A DNA stretch of 34,323 bases from Candidatus Melainabacteria bacterium (GTDB lineage: Bacteria; Cyanobacteriota; Vampirovibrionia; Obscuribacterales; Obscuribacteraceae): positions 1 to 34,323 of the forward strand of contig DAIDIP010000027.1 of assembly GCA_027451745.1 (NCBI GenBank), read 5' to 3'. The notes beneath the pieces were generated by a model. That model was not told the origin of the DNA. It ran no database searches and worked only from the letters and a program-made list of their open reading frames with translations. The translations under genes were made by a program, and so were the position numbers. This document shows positions 1-8,435 of the stretch, one piece after another; within the stretch, counting starts at the first letter, position 1; every line of letters begins with the position of its first letter.

Positions 1-183
1 GGACTTTATCAAAGTCTCATAAAAGCCTGTGTATACGCCATTCCAATCAGCTATCCTGCTCTAACGCGATAGGTATGGGGGGATTCGATTTGTTGACAGC
101 ATGGTTGCCGCGTGTTGCGCGGTAATGCATAAAGACTCACTATTGTTTTTAGAAAAGGAAATTAAGGGAGAAAAAGAAACGAA

Positions 184-220
184 GGTCCAAGACGACGTTG
201 GCGAGCCGTCGTCTTGGACC
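184..220 (-). terminator. Intrinsic terminator of the 163-aa gene
   Basis: A perfect 13-bp inverted repeat (GGTCCAAGACGAC at 184-196, GTCGTCTTGGACC at 208-220) encloses an 11-nt loop. Read on the minus strand it follows the stop of the 163-aa gene by 12 bp and is followed by a T-rich run (TTCGTTTCTTTTTCTCCC), the classical rho-independent form. Confidence 0.85.
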
Positions 221-232
221 TATCGAATAGAG

Positions 233-724
233 TCACTGCGGCTTGGCGGCGACGACTGTGATGTGCCAGTGCCAGTTGGGGGGACGACTTGGAACAATAG
301 AAAGCCTCCATCCTTCAGCGCTGAGAGCAAAAGTGGCAAGCTGTGCCGTCAGGCTGTTGGGTTCAGCGATGGTTGTGACGATCACTTCGTCGGGATGCCC
401 AGGCTCAACTGCCTGATCACGGTATACACGCACGGCTTGGGACAGGATGTTGATGAGTTTTCCAAGAGCCGCGTACTCATCTGGCTGTACTGTTGGCTCT
501 TTAATACCCAAGGAAGGGTCCGGCAGGCACATACATTGGACGAGGGCGTGCACGCCCGAAGTGCATTCCCACTGTCCATTGCGAATGGCCGCATGCGCGT
601 ATGCTGCGACGCCATGAGCAAGTTGGCGTAAAAAAACATTGACAGTGGTGTGCTCACCACCGTTGATGATGTCCGTCGAACTGAACGCTGTCTGGTCTAG
701 CGTTGGAGAGGCTGTCTCAGTCAT
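233..724 (-). CDS. Hypothetical protein, 163 aa, GC-rich patch
   Basis: I do not recognise this protein. It starts at an ATG with AGGGAG six bases upstream and ends just before a strong intrinsic terminator, which supports it as a real, probably monocistronic, gene. It has no signal peptide and no membrane segment. The middle (about residues 25-60) is His/Ala/Cys-containing and probably helical; the C-terminus has a Trp-His-Trp-His cluster (around residues 151-155) followed by a short beta-like stretch. Base composition and codon use (third positions mostly G or C) match the HD gene upstream and differ sharply from the AT-rich genes after 4577. The next gene upstream is the HD protein on the same strand, but about 300 bases and a perfect hairpin separate them, so they are probably transcribed independently. 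Overlapping frames at 101-631 (+) and 382-660 (-) look like shadows. Confidence 0.65.
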   Translation of the reverse strand: MTETASPTLDQTAFSSTDIINGGEHTTVNVFLRQLAHGVAAYAHAAIRNGQWECTSGVHALVQCMCLPDPSLGIKEPTVQPDEYAALGKLINILSQAVRVYRDQAVEPGHPDEVIVTTIAEPNSLTAQLATFALSAEGWRLSIVPSRPPNWHWHITVVAAKPQ

Positions 725-1031
725 GGTTGTCTCCCTGATTTTGAAGCGAGGGGTCCCTTCATCTCCAAGGGCGCGTCCTGGAAATGCGGATGGATCTGGG
801 CTGGAGAGTCAGAACAGGTAAGCGGCGGAAACAAGGACTGTCCGCTTCCCATCATCTGAGCGGCATTGACGAAGTGCAGCGTGTTGGCTGGACAGGCGGT
901 ACCTTACCTGCTGCGGCAATCTATCGCGTCCGACGGTTTCAATCTCTTGTGAGTGCGTTTGTCCGTCCAAGAAAATCTCCTCTCATGCTATGAGGCAGGT
1001 AGTCAAAATGACTACCTGCCTCCGTTTGAGT
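725..1031. other. Gene-free leader between two GC-rich genes
   Basis: No convincing coding sequence. It would be the 5' leader of the 163-aa gene plus the 3' end of the HD gene. Near its HD-gene end it contains the perfect inverted repeat at 992-1022. A small plus-strand frame (784-993) has no ribosome binding site or protein-like composition. Confidence 0.5.
992..1022 (-). terminator. Perfect 14-bp inverted repeat after the HD gene
   Basis: GAGGCAGGTAGTCA (992-1005) and its exact complement (1009-1022) enclose a 3-nt loop, 9 bases past the stop of the HD gene. There is no T-run on the minus-strand exit side, so it may be a weak or factor-assisted terminator, or an mRNA 3'-end stabiliser. 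The position after a gene end is the main support for a terminator. Confidence 0.55.
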
Positions 1032-2447
1032 TCAGCTAACGACGACCTCGGACTGAAGTCCGAGAATCTGTACCGCCGTTTTAAAGCCGTCGAAGTAAAC
1101 GGCTTTAGTTTCAATGATGAAATCCCTGCTGGCAGCCGCCGGGTCTCTGTGGCAGATGAGCCGGATTTTCTGAGGGTTGACTGGGCCCATCACGAACCTG
1201 ATGGCTCGCGGCGGGGTTTTGATGGCATCCAACAGGATGTTCGTAAGCCCCAGCTCGTCAGCAGCGAGTGCGTGTCCGAAGAGCCCGTTCTCTCCTTCAC
1301 GAGCTTGTTGCATCGGAATGGGCGAGCCGGTTTTCGGGTCGCGCTTGACGCGTTGGATGAGAACCTCCACCAGCTTTTCGCCGGGGCGGCCCTCAATCTG
1401 AACTACGGTACACGGAATGGAGAAATCCGCACGGTCATGGTCCGAGATCTCGACTCGATCACGTGTGATGATCTCATCGAGTCCCACCTTGCGAAAGGCT
1501 CTGGCGTCTTGGCGTCGTTGACGCGCTTGCTCCTGCAGGGCCCGTGCCCGCCTGCCGTTTGCCCGTTTTTCCAACACTTCTTCCCGCCGAGACGAATGCT
1601 TCCCTCGCTTGGCGCCGACCGTCGCAGCCATTAACGGTTTAGCGGGCGCGAGCTGTCGTGATTGCTCGGACAGCAGATGTGCTTCGCGCAGGATCTGCTC
1701 GGCCTCCACTCTTCGTGCGAAGGACTGCTCACGGCAGGGTTCGAGTACCCGCAGCGACTTGCCGCGCACTCGAGTGAAGCCGATGTCGGGAGCATCAGCC
1801 AGCACGACAAGCGCAAGCATGATTAGCATGGGAATTCCTTGCTCAGCCAGGGCAAGGAATTCGATGACGTCCTGGTTCTCGAATGGCTCAGAGGATTCGA
1901 CATGTCCGACGACATCGCGAAGTGATTCGTCTCCTCGCAAGCATTCGAGGATAGTCTCCTGTCTTGGGTTGATGGTTTTGGCCATCACCAGGAAGTCTTC
2001 CACCCGATGCCAGCGCACCAGGCAGCAGATAATCTTGATCACGAGCGGCTCAACATTAAGGCGTTCGAGCAGCTCGCGCGCCTTGCGAGCTCCGTTGGAG
2101 GCATGGGACTTTCTTCCTTCCACGAGTCCGCAGTCGTGAAGGAGCATGGCAATCTCGACGATGAGCCCCCAGTTGAGGGTACCGCCGGAGATATGCCAGC
2201 CAAGTGTCGGCAGCAGAGCATGCAGAGCTGTCCTACCGAACATCCAAACAAGGGCAATGTGGATCCACCCGTGGTGGGTGATTTTCTTCACCTCCTGATT
2301 GGCGTTGGCGTCGCGGTAGAGCTTTCGAAGCTCACCGTTGCCGACCAGCAGGTCTCGTACCTCCTCAAGTTTAAGGTTGACGCGGGGGATGTCCGTGGTG
2401 TCGATCTTCATGCTGTCAATGATGATGTCCGAGGCGTCGATGCTCAT
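1032..2447 (-). CDS. HD-domain phosphohydrolase-like protein, 471 aa
   Basis: The N-terminal half carries an HD metal-dependent phosphohydrolase signature: a His in WIHIALVW (about residue 63), the His-Asp pair in LLHDCG (104-105), further His residues at about 115 and 147, and an Asp in VLADA (about 218), spaced as expected for the H...HD...H...D metal site. Residues about 235-330 are strongly basic and Arg/Gln/Ala-rich, probably a helical or coiled linker. The remaining 140 residues look like a separate alpha/beta domain I do not recognise. HD proteins typically hydrolyse phosphate esters or nucleotides; the substrate here is unknown. No signal peptide is seen. The ATG has AGGA-type sequences upstream. 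Composition is GC-rich like the 163-aa gene downstream. Confidence 0.75.
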   Translation of the reverse strand: MSIDASDIIIDSMKIDTTDIPRVNLKLEEVRDLLVGNGELRKLYRDANANQEVKKITHHGWIHIALVWMFGRTALHALLPTLGWHISGGTLNWGLIVEIAMLLHDCGLVEGRKSHASNGARKARELLERLNVEPLVIKIICCLVRWHRVEDFLVMAKTINPRQETILECLRGDESLRDVVGHVESSEPFENQDVIEFLALAEQGIPMLIMLALVVLADAPDIGFTRVRGKSLRVLEPCREQSFARRVEAEQILREAHLLSEQSRQLAPAKPLMAATVGAKRGKHSSRREEVLEKRANGRRARALQEQARQRRQDARAFRKVGLDEIITRDRVEISDHDRADFSIPCTVVQIEGRPGEKLVEVLIQRVKRDPKTGSPIPMQQAREGENGLFGHALAADELGLTNILLDAIKTPPRAIRFVMGPVNPQKIRLICHRDPAAASRDFIIETKAVYFDGFKTAVQILGLQSEVVVS

Positions 2448-3197
2448 GTCGTTGTCCTATCCTGAGATGGCTCGCCAGAACTTCTCTGACAAGCAAATGC
2501 CTGCACAGAATCTAGCTCTTCTTGAACCTACCCATTCACGAGCTGAACTCGAAGCTAACTCGTCAACACCTACGTCGGTATTGCTAACAAATTGGGTAGT
2601 ATCAAGTAGCTGCCAAAAGACAAGGCAAATTACAATCTGTTTGGTGGTTGTGATTGTATTTTTGCCTGAAGTCTCCTCAAAAAATTTCTGTAGAAGTTAT
2701 CTAAGTCATAGGACTTCTTGGTGATCAATTTCAACATAGACAAAGTAAAAATTAAAATGGTTTAGAGTTCTAAACGAGTCAAAATATCGGACTTTGGCAG
2801 TTTGAAGCCCCATTAGAACGACTTTCTTACAGTTAATCCATATCTTACTAATATAAAAAACGAAAATTGATTATCAAACTTTATTCTTTGCGCAACACCT
2901 AGCGCAGCTACGCGAGGTATTGCGCAAAGCTAAAAACTGATCATAATTGCCAGATGTAGGCAGTGAAGAGATTAGACATTTTAAATAGCTCTTAATCTAT
3001 CTGATTTTGGTTGATTTTATGTCAGCAAAAGTAATAGGTTCTAAATAACTTCTTGAAAATTCATCCTTGGTAAAAAACAACACAAGTAACAAAGCCACAC
3101 TATATAGATAAACTTGCCGCAATCATATTCGGTGATTGTTTTGAATGTTGGTATCGTTTCGCGACAGACCATGAACTTTCTCAAACAGGAGACGAAG
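2448..3197. other. AT-rich gene-free region between two GC-rich patches
   Basis: About 750 bases without a credible gene. GC drops from about 2500 onward and rises again at about 3170. It must hold the promoter of the leftward HD gene and that of the rightward GT4 gene. The only striking structure is the palindrome at 2886-2929. Short frames here have no ribosome binding site or family features. Confidence 0.6.
2886..2929. repeat. Large interrupted palindrome in intergenic DNA
   Basis: CTTTGCGCAA (2886-2895) pairs with TTGCGCAAAG (2920-2929), then after one opposed base ACCT (2897-2900) pairs with AGGT (2915-2918), leaving a 14-base GC-rich centre (AGCGCAGCTACGCG). It is far from any gene end (over 430 bp from the HD start, about 270 bp from the GT4 start). 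It could be a host-type terminator of a lost gene, a small RNA element or a protein-binding palindrome. The hairpin at 11511-11535 shares the GCGCTAG/CGCGAG flavour. Confidence 0.6.
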
Positions 3198-4373
3198 ATG
3201 ATTCGCTCTGTATGCCCCGCTCCGTCCAACAAGTCCTACCGTCGCCCGCTCTCGCACACACCCCATCTGGTGGTCGTGTGCGACCCGCCGGTGGACTCAA
3301 GGTCCATTTCCATCGGCGGCACCATGGGGGCCGCTTACCATCGCACAAACTGGGCTCGCCGGCTCGGGTATGAGGTTACTCTGCTCACCGGGCCAGAATT
3401 TCCCCGCGAGCCCAGGGACCAGTGGACGTCCTTATGCCAGCGCCTCGCTGCCCTGGACGCCGATTATATTCACATCGTCACCCAGTCCATCCTCGGGTGC
3501 CTCACGCTCCACTACTGCCTGTCCAGGAAGATTCCGGTCACGGCGGACTATCATACACTTTACCCTGAGTGGCTGCAGTCCCGCCACGGGTGGAACACCC
3601 TGGTGCCGTACAGTTACATTAGCTGGTTCCTCAACCGCACTGCTCGAGCTATGCCGCCGACCCAGTCGGTGGCACAGCTCCTCGTCAAAAATGGCGTCAA
3701 GCCCGACAAGGTGGAGGTGGTGCCATACGGATTGGACCACGATCGCTTCAGCCTGGAGGGTCACTCAGCCCCGGAGTTCGCCGACCTGCCTCGACCCATC
3801 TGGCTCAACGTCGGACAGATCAGCGAAAACAAGGGCACCAAGGACTTCTTGGAACTCGATCTGCCTGGAACAAAGGTGGTGATCGGGGAAGGCAGCCTGC
3901 GCCCTCGATTCACCAAGGATTACCCGAACGTTCATTTCCTCGGTCCCAAGCCACAGGAGGACCTGCCACCCTACTATCGAGCGGCTGATGTTTTCGTCTT
4001 CCCGAGTCGAGCCGACTCTTGCGGCATGGTGATGCTCGAGGCGCTTGCCTGCGGTACTCCGGTCGCTGCCTATCCGGTCATGGGTCCAATCGATGTTATC
4101 ACCGACAGCCGCGCCGGCTTCATGAAGAAAGACCTCGGCGAGGCTTGCCAATATGCCCTCAACAAGACCACGCGGAAAGGATGCCGCGACTTCGCCATGG
4201 ATTGGCCATCGTGGGAAAAGTCGACCCAGGACTGGCTTGCCAGCATGGTCCGTGTCGACGAACAGCCGCGCAACTTCGGTCCTGTCAGGCAGGCAATGAC
4301 GGCTTACAATCCTGCTACCTTGGCTATCAACGCTGGGGTGCGCAAGGCCGAGCACGTGCTGTTCGGTCGCTAA
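3198..4373 (+). CDS. GT4-family glycosyltransferase, 391 aa
   Basis: A GT-B fold, GT4 (glycosyl transferases group 1) enzyme. The N-terminal domain begins PHLVVVCDPP and includes a Gly-Gly loop (SIGGTMGAAYHRTN) and YHTLYPEW, features of GDP-mannose-dependent alpha-mannosyltransferase-like and SqdX-like GT4 proteins. The C-terminal nucleotide-sugar domain has LNVGQISENKG, VVIGEGSLRP, HFLGPKP, and the retaining-GT EX7E region in FPSRADSCGMVMLEALACG. I start it at 3198 because AGGAG at 3187-3191 lies six bases upstream; the frame is open further back to 3114 through AT-rich leader. The acceptor is unknown; a cytoplasmic or membrane-associated role in glycolipid or polysaccharide assembly is likely. 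Composition is GC-rich, unlike the GH31 gene that follows, and the gene has its own terminator, so it is an isolated, probably acquired unit. Confidence 0.88.
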   Translation: MIRSVCPAPSNKSYRRPLSHTPHLVVVCDPPVDSRSISIGGTMGAAYHRTNWARRLGYEVTLLTGPEFPREPRDQWTSLCQRLAALDADYIHIVTQSILGCLTLHYCLSRKIPVTADYHTLYPEWLQSRHGWNTLVPYSYISWFLNRTARAMPPTQSVAQLLVKNGVKPDKVEVVPYGLDHDRFSLEGHSAPEFADLPRPIWLNVGQISENKGTKDFLELDLPGTKVVIGEGSLRPRFTKDYPNVHFLGPKPQEDLPPYYRAADVFVFPSRADSCGMVMLEALACGTPVAAYPVMGPIDVITDSRAGFMKKDLGEACQYALNKTTRKGCRDFAMDWPSWEKSTQDWLASMVRVDEQPRNFGPVRQAMTAYNPATLAINAGVRKAEHVLFGR

Positions 4374-4390
4374 CAGTTGTTGGTCGTCCC

Positions 4391-4435
4391 AAGGGGCAGA
4401 AAATCGGTGCTCCGGTACCGAATTTTCTGCCCCTT
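4391..4435 (+). terminator. Intrinsic terminator of the GT4 gene
   Basis: AAGGGGCAGAAAATCGGT (from 4391) pairs with ACCGA-ATTTTCTGCCCCTT (4417-4435), an 18-bp stem with one bulged A and an 8-nt loop, followed by GATTCTTTTTCCTTTTTATTTTC. It lies 17 bases past the GT4 stop codon. The GC-rich patch ends here. Confidence 0.9.
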
Positions 4436-4576
4436 GATTCTTTTTCCTTTTTATTTTCTTTCTTGGCACATATTTACTTCACTGTCTGCAAGCATCAATT
4501 ACTTTTAATGTGCAATGAAAGCTCTGCAGATACTATTTTGTATAAGCATACAAACTGGTTGACAAAGGAGCGCGCA

Positions 4577-6772
4577 ATGAAACTGCCTATGGGATTTGTT
4601 TTTGACTGGACCAAGGGTCGTCAAAAAGGTAGAAAATGGCAGCCGCACTCTCCAATAAACAATATTTTCAATGGCAAATTTTTCTGGGATAAGTACAGAC
4701 TGGACAACATAGACATACATAGACTTTCGATCTTGCCAGCAGAAATATCAACCATAGCTAATTCATTTACGGTTATTGCAACAGATACAGAATGGTCAAA
4801 AACAGAAAAGCCCAAGTTGCCATTTGACTTTAATTGGCAACAATCACTACCTGGCCGTTTTGATTTTTATTTCAAACTTGCTGAAGGGCAAAAATGCATG
4901 GGTCTTGGTGAGCGCTATTCAGGACTGAATGTACGGGGAGAAAAACATACGATTGTTACTACAGATGATCCTCATCATTCTGAGTCCATGCAGGCAATGT
5001 ATAAAGCAATCCCATTTCTCCTTACTGGCAAGGACAATCAATTTACCGGCATATACATAGATACAGGTGCACCCACTCGTTTTGATCTTGATAGTGAATT
5101 AACCGGGCAAGGACGGATTGAAGTACTCACCCGGCGAGGTTTTCACGTTTATATTATTGGCTCAAGCTCAATGCCCAATATAGTAAAAGCTTTTACTCAT
5201 TTAGTTGGCAGATCCAAACTGCCCTCCCTTTGGTCTTTAGGACATCAACAAAGCAGGTGGAGTTATTTTAACGAAGAAAGCGTAATTGAAGTTGCCGGTG
5301 AAATTCGCCGCCGAAAAATTCCTTGTGACACGATAGTATTCGATCTCGATTTTATGGATGAATACAGAGTGTTCACCAGATCGCCAGAGCGTTTTCCTAA
5401 TTTTAATAAAATAGTAGCCGATCTTTCTAGCGACAATTTTAGAGTAGTTACATCTGTCGATCCTGGGGTTAAAGAAGATCCAGAATATGGACTTTACAAG
5501 GAAGGAAAAGACAAAAACATGTTCTGCAAAACACCCGACGGAGAGCTCTTTGTAGAAAAAGTATGGCCGGGGCGCTCAGTTTTTCCTGATTTTCTCAGAG
5601 ATGATGTGCGCAAGTGGTGGGCAGAAAAGCAAGCATTTTTAAGTGAGGCTGGTGTAACTGGCATATGGAATGATATGAACGAACCGGCATTCTTTGATGT
5701 AAGTGAAGTGTTTCCAGAAAAGCTAGAGGAAATGTCTCCAGCAAAAGAGCAACTATGTGTTCATCAAGCCGAAGACGGCACTATTCCGCACTTAGAAGCA
5801 AGAAATGTTTATGGTTTGCTTATGTCACAAGCGGCTTATGAAGGGCTCTTAGCTAAGCGTCCTAATGAAAGACCTTTTGTCCTCAGTCGTTCAGGAGCGG
5901 CTGGTATTCAGCGTTATGCAGCAGTGTGGCTTGGCGATAATAAGTCGTGGTACGAGCATTTAAACAAAAGTATTCCCATGCTCTTAAATATGGGGCTCTC
6001 GGGGGTTCCTTTTGCGGGTGTCGATATCGGTGGATTCTGGCACGATTGCTTGCCCGAACTTCTTGTGCGTTGGTACGAAGTAGGTATTTTCTATCCGTTC
6101 TTCCGCAATCACACCAGCCTTGGAAGCAGAGCGCAAGAAATATTTTCATATGTACCTAAAATCGAAGAAATGGGACGCAAGCTAATCGAAACACGCTATA
6201 GTCTTTTGCCTTACATTCGCAACTTATTCTGGGAACATATTCGAACTGGAGCGCCTTTAATGAGACCGCTGTCATGGCATTATCCATTAGATTCTATTGC
6301 TGCAGACATTGATGATCAATTCATGTTTGGGCAAGATATTTTAGTTTCACCTATTCTTAGTCGCGGACACGATTATAGGCCTGTATATTTGCCAGAGGGA
6401 AATTGGTATCGATTCGAGACAGGTGAAAAATTTGCTGGCAATAGCACTTATACAATCAGATTCCCTCTTGGTTCTGTTCCGGCTTTTGTTCGAGAAGGAG
6501 CAATTCTTCCTATCATCGAACCAATGCAGCACACTAATGAATATCATTCGAAATCAATCATTTTCAAAATTTTCGCAGATGAAGCAGCTTGTTCATACTT
6601 CGAGGATGACGGTATTTCGTTTGACTATGAAAAAGGTGCTTACAATGAATATCTAATTTCTTACAGTAAGGGAAAGCTTAATACCACTACTGTAAAGAAG
6701 GGGTATGCTTCTGAACATAAATATAGTTATCAAAAGATGGGAGAAAGTAAAGTACAGCCACTGGAACTGTAG
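4577..6772 (+). CDS. GH31 alpha-glucosidase-type glycosidase, 731 aa
   Basis: A glycoside hydrolase family 31 enzyme, which releases alpha-linked glucose (or xylose and related sugars) from oligosaccharides with retention. The catalytic nucleophile is the Asp of GIWNDMNEP (D366 from the chosen start); the acid/base is the Asp of WLGDN (D454), preceded by the family SRSG(A) motif at 437-440. The N-terminal beta-sandwich (about 1-210) has the GLGERYSG loop and the barrel begins near LPSLWSLGHQQSRWSY (216-230); GVPFAGVDIGGF (476-487) is another family block. C-terminal beta domains follow from about residue 590. No signal peptide is visible, suggesting cytoplasmic action, perhaps on glycogen or maltodextrins. 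The start at 4577 has AAAGGAG six bases upstream; the open frame upstream to 4019 crosses the GT4 gene and terminator and is spurious. The gene is AT-rich, in contrast to its upstream neighbour. Confidence 0.92.
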   Translation: MKLPMGFVFDWTKGRQKGRKWQPHSPINNIFNGKFFWDKYRLDNIDIHRLSILPAEISTIANSFTVIATDTEWSKTEKPKLPFDFNWQQSLPGRFDFYFKLAEGQKCMGLGERYSGLNVRGEKHTIVTTDDPHHSESMQAMYKAIPFLLTGKDNQFTGIYIDTGAPTRFDLDSELTGQGRIEVLTRRGFHVYIIGSSSMPNIVKAFTHLVGRSKLPSLWSLGHQQSRWSYFNEESVIEVAGEIRRRKIPCDTIVFDLDFMDEYRVFTRSPERFPNFNKIVADLSSDNFRVVTSVDPGVKEDPEYGLYKEGKDKNMFCKTPDGELFVEKVWPGRSVFPDFLRDDVRKWWAEKQAFLSEAGVTGIWNDMNEPAFFDVSEVFPEKLEEMSPAKEQLCVHQAEDGTIPHLEARNVYGLLMSQAAYEGLLAKRPNERPFVLSRSGAAGIQRYAAVWLGDNKSWYEHLNKSIPMLLNMGLSGVPFAGVDIGGFWHDCLPELLVRWYEVGIFYPFFRNHTSLGSRAQEIFSYVPKIEEMGRKLIETRYSLLPYIRNLFWEHIRTGAPLMRPLSWHYPLDSIAADIDDQFMFGQDILVSPILSRGHDYRPVYLPEGNWYRFETGEKFAGNSTYTIRFPLGSVPAFVREGAILPIIEPMQHTNEYHSKSIIFKIFADEAACSYFEDDGISFDYEKGAYNEYLISYSKGKLNTTTVKKGYASEHKYSYQKMGESKVQPLEL

Positions 6773-6891
6773 AAAAATTCTCAATTGTTCTAGCAAAAAA
6801 GCTTTTTAATTGCATGAATACTGCTCCTTCTCATGGATGAGTCGCTGGTTGTTTACAGCTCCTGCATTGATTCCAGACAGCTTTTAGTGCG

Positions 6892-7671
6892 TTAAATAGA
6901 CAATATAGCTTGTTTCAATATAACGTCTAAGCGTTGGGAGGCCGCTTGGGCAGCAGCTACAACTTCTAAATGGCTGTGGATTTTCGCATTATTCCAGGAA
7001 TTTGTAATTACTGATATAGCTGCGGCTTTTATGTTAGTCGTCGCCGCTGCTTGTAATTCTGGAATAGTTGACATACCAACAACATCTGCGCCAAGCTTTT
7101 TGAACATTTGCACTTCAGCCAAAGTCTCATAACAAGGTCCAAGTACACCGGCATAAACACCACGTCTTAACGAGTGGGCATTGATCATTGCAGTCAATTC
7201 GTTCTCACAGTTAACGACTGGAGCCTTTACTGCTTGCAGCCCGCCTGCCTCTTTCCACTTAGGACTCATATGATCACGGTAACCGGTTATTAACATCAAA
7301 TCGCCAACCGAAAAATCAGCATTAATAGCACCGGCTGCATTGGTTAAATATAGTCGAGGTACACCCCAACGAGCGAGACTTAATGTAGGCAAAGTCACAG
7401 TCTCAAAATCATGACCTTCATATAAATGAAAGCGTCCACGAAAAACGGCTATCAATTTTCCGCTTAATCTGCCCAATTCTAAAGACCCTTTGTGTCCCTG
7501 CACAGACGGGGCTATGCCAAAAAGTTCTTTATACGAGTACGATTGGCTTTCACTCAAATTATTGAGCACGTCTACGCCGGAACCAAGAATTACCGCAGCC
7601 TCTGGAGCAACAGCGGAAATCTTGTTTAATCTATTTTGCGCTTCCGATAATAAATTTGCTGCTTTGTTCAT
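6892..7671 (-). CDS. Purine nucleoside phosphorylase, 259 aa
   Basis: A family 2 (trimeric, PunA/mammalian-type) PNP, which cleaves purine nucleosides with phosphate to base and ribose-1-phosphate. Visible motifs: AVILGSGV (phosphate site, residues 26-33), H60 in VQGHKG, RGRFHLYEGH (78-87), LTNAAGAIN (109-117), GPCYETLAEV with the base-binding Glu at about 185, VGMSTIPE (198-205) and the purine-specificity Asn in VITN (224). The usual DHINLxGxNPL segment is replaced by DHMSPKWKEAGG, while the upstream partner gene keeps it. Its ATG overlaps the TGA of that upstream PNP-like gene (ATGA), so the two are translationally coupled. The 3' end faces the GH31 gene across 119 bases. Confidence 0.92.
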   Translation of the reverse strand: MNKAANLLSEAQNRLNKISAVAPEAAVILGSGVDVLNNLSESQSYSYKELFGIAPSVQGHKGSLELGRLSGKLIAVFRGRFHLYEGHDFETVTLPTLSLARWGVPRLYLTNAAGAINADFSVGDLMLITGYRDHMSPKWKEAGGLQAVKAPVVNCENELTAMINAHSLRRGVYAGVLGPCYETLAEVQMFKKLGADVVGMSTIPELQAAATTNIKAAAISVITNSWNNAKIHSHLEVVAAAQAASQRLDVILKQAILSI

Positions 7672-8177
7672 AGAGCCATTTCCTTAACGCCTTGCGTTAT
7701 TTTTGTTATAACAGTCTCGTCGAAAGCAGTGCTTCCAAATGTAAGGATAGCCAATACCCGCAATCCGGCATGAGCTGCTACTATACTTGTAGGCACCACA
7801 TTATAGGACCAGCAATCGGCTCCGATTGAGGTCAATTTGGATATATCATTAGCATCCGGCTTAATAGTGTCTTTTATGCCGGCAGTGATACATTTCCCTA
7901 AACCATCACATTCAGTAATATAAAGATCGGTCATTTTAAAAAAGCGTGGTCCACAAGAATGATTTTCTCCATTGAGTGGATTATCGCCCGTTAGATTGAT
8001 GTGATCCATTACTAAACAAATATTTCCGTCCGGCAATCCCCACCCTTTGTCTATTACAACTACAATCTTTGCCTGACAGTTATCGCGGATAAGATCAATA
8101 ACATCTTGGTTAAAGCTGTCAAAATTGTGAAAGTCGTTTTGTTTTTGCCCAAAGCTAATCTTTAAAATATTGTCCAT
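7668..8177 (-). CDS. Truncated, degenerate PNP-like protein, 169 aa
   Basis: This short protein matches the C-terminal two thirds of a family 2 purine nucleoside phosphorylase but lacks the N-terminal phosphate-binding Gly loop. It retains GNICLVMDHINLTGDNPLNG (51-70), RFFKMTDLY (78-86) and an IGADCWSYNVVPTSIVAAHAGLRVL region (118-142) that aligns with the family lGADaVGMSTVPEvivArhaGlrV. The catalytic positions are altered: no FETxAE glutamate, GMSTVPE became SYNVVPT, and the TN asparagine is missing. It should be inactive alone. Because it is intact as a frame and its stop overlaps the start of the complete PNP by four bases, it may be a non-catalytic partner subunit rather than debris; that is inference. 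Confidence 0.8.
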   Translation of the reverse strand: MDNILKISFGQKQNDFHNFDSFNQDVIDLIRDNCQAKIVVVIDKGWGLPDGNICLVMDHINLTGDNPLNGENHSCGPRFFKMTDLYITECDGLGKCITAGIKDTIKPDANDISKLTSIGADCWSYNVVPTSIVAAHAGLRVLAILTFGSTAFDETVITKITQGVKEMAL

Positions 8178-8435
8178 TTATCAATAGTATTGGCTTTTGC
8201 TAAAAGGGATTCAGAATTGGCACTATCTCATGAATAAGCAAATTGATCGACAAATTTTTGCCCCATGTAAAATATAATCCCTTCTAGCTTCACTGTTCGA
8301 CAAGCATTTGGGTAGACAAGGAAATTGACAGTATCATTGAAAGAACAGCGGCTAAGCGTCATTTTAATAGGATGCTTATTTATAAATTTACTATTACCGT
8401 TGCCAAGCGTGTCCTTTGATATTAGGGAGCAAAAT

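Noticed and set aside
990-1634. 214-aa plus-strand ORF opposite the HD gene (and 1609-2139, 2007-2465)
   Set aside because: GC-rich coding DNA keeps opposite frames open; the minus-strand HD frame has the motifs and ribosome site.
3765-4469. 234-aa minus-strand ORF opposite the GT4 gene
   Set aside because: It runs through the GT4 terminator and has no family features; the plus frame has complete GT4 motifs.
4019-4576. N-terminal extension of the GH31 protein by 186 residues through the GT4 gene
   Set aside because: It overlaps the C-terminus of the GT4 gene and its terminator in another frame; AAAGGAG before 4577 gives the proper start.
6782-6812. AAAAAGCTTTTT with flanking CAATT/AATTG as a shared terminator between GH31 and PNP genes
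   Set aside because: An A/T-only stem of this kind is weak and common in AT-rich DNA; support is too slight for a feature.
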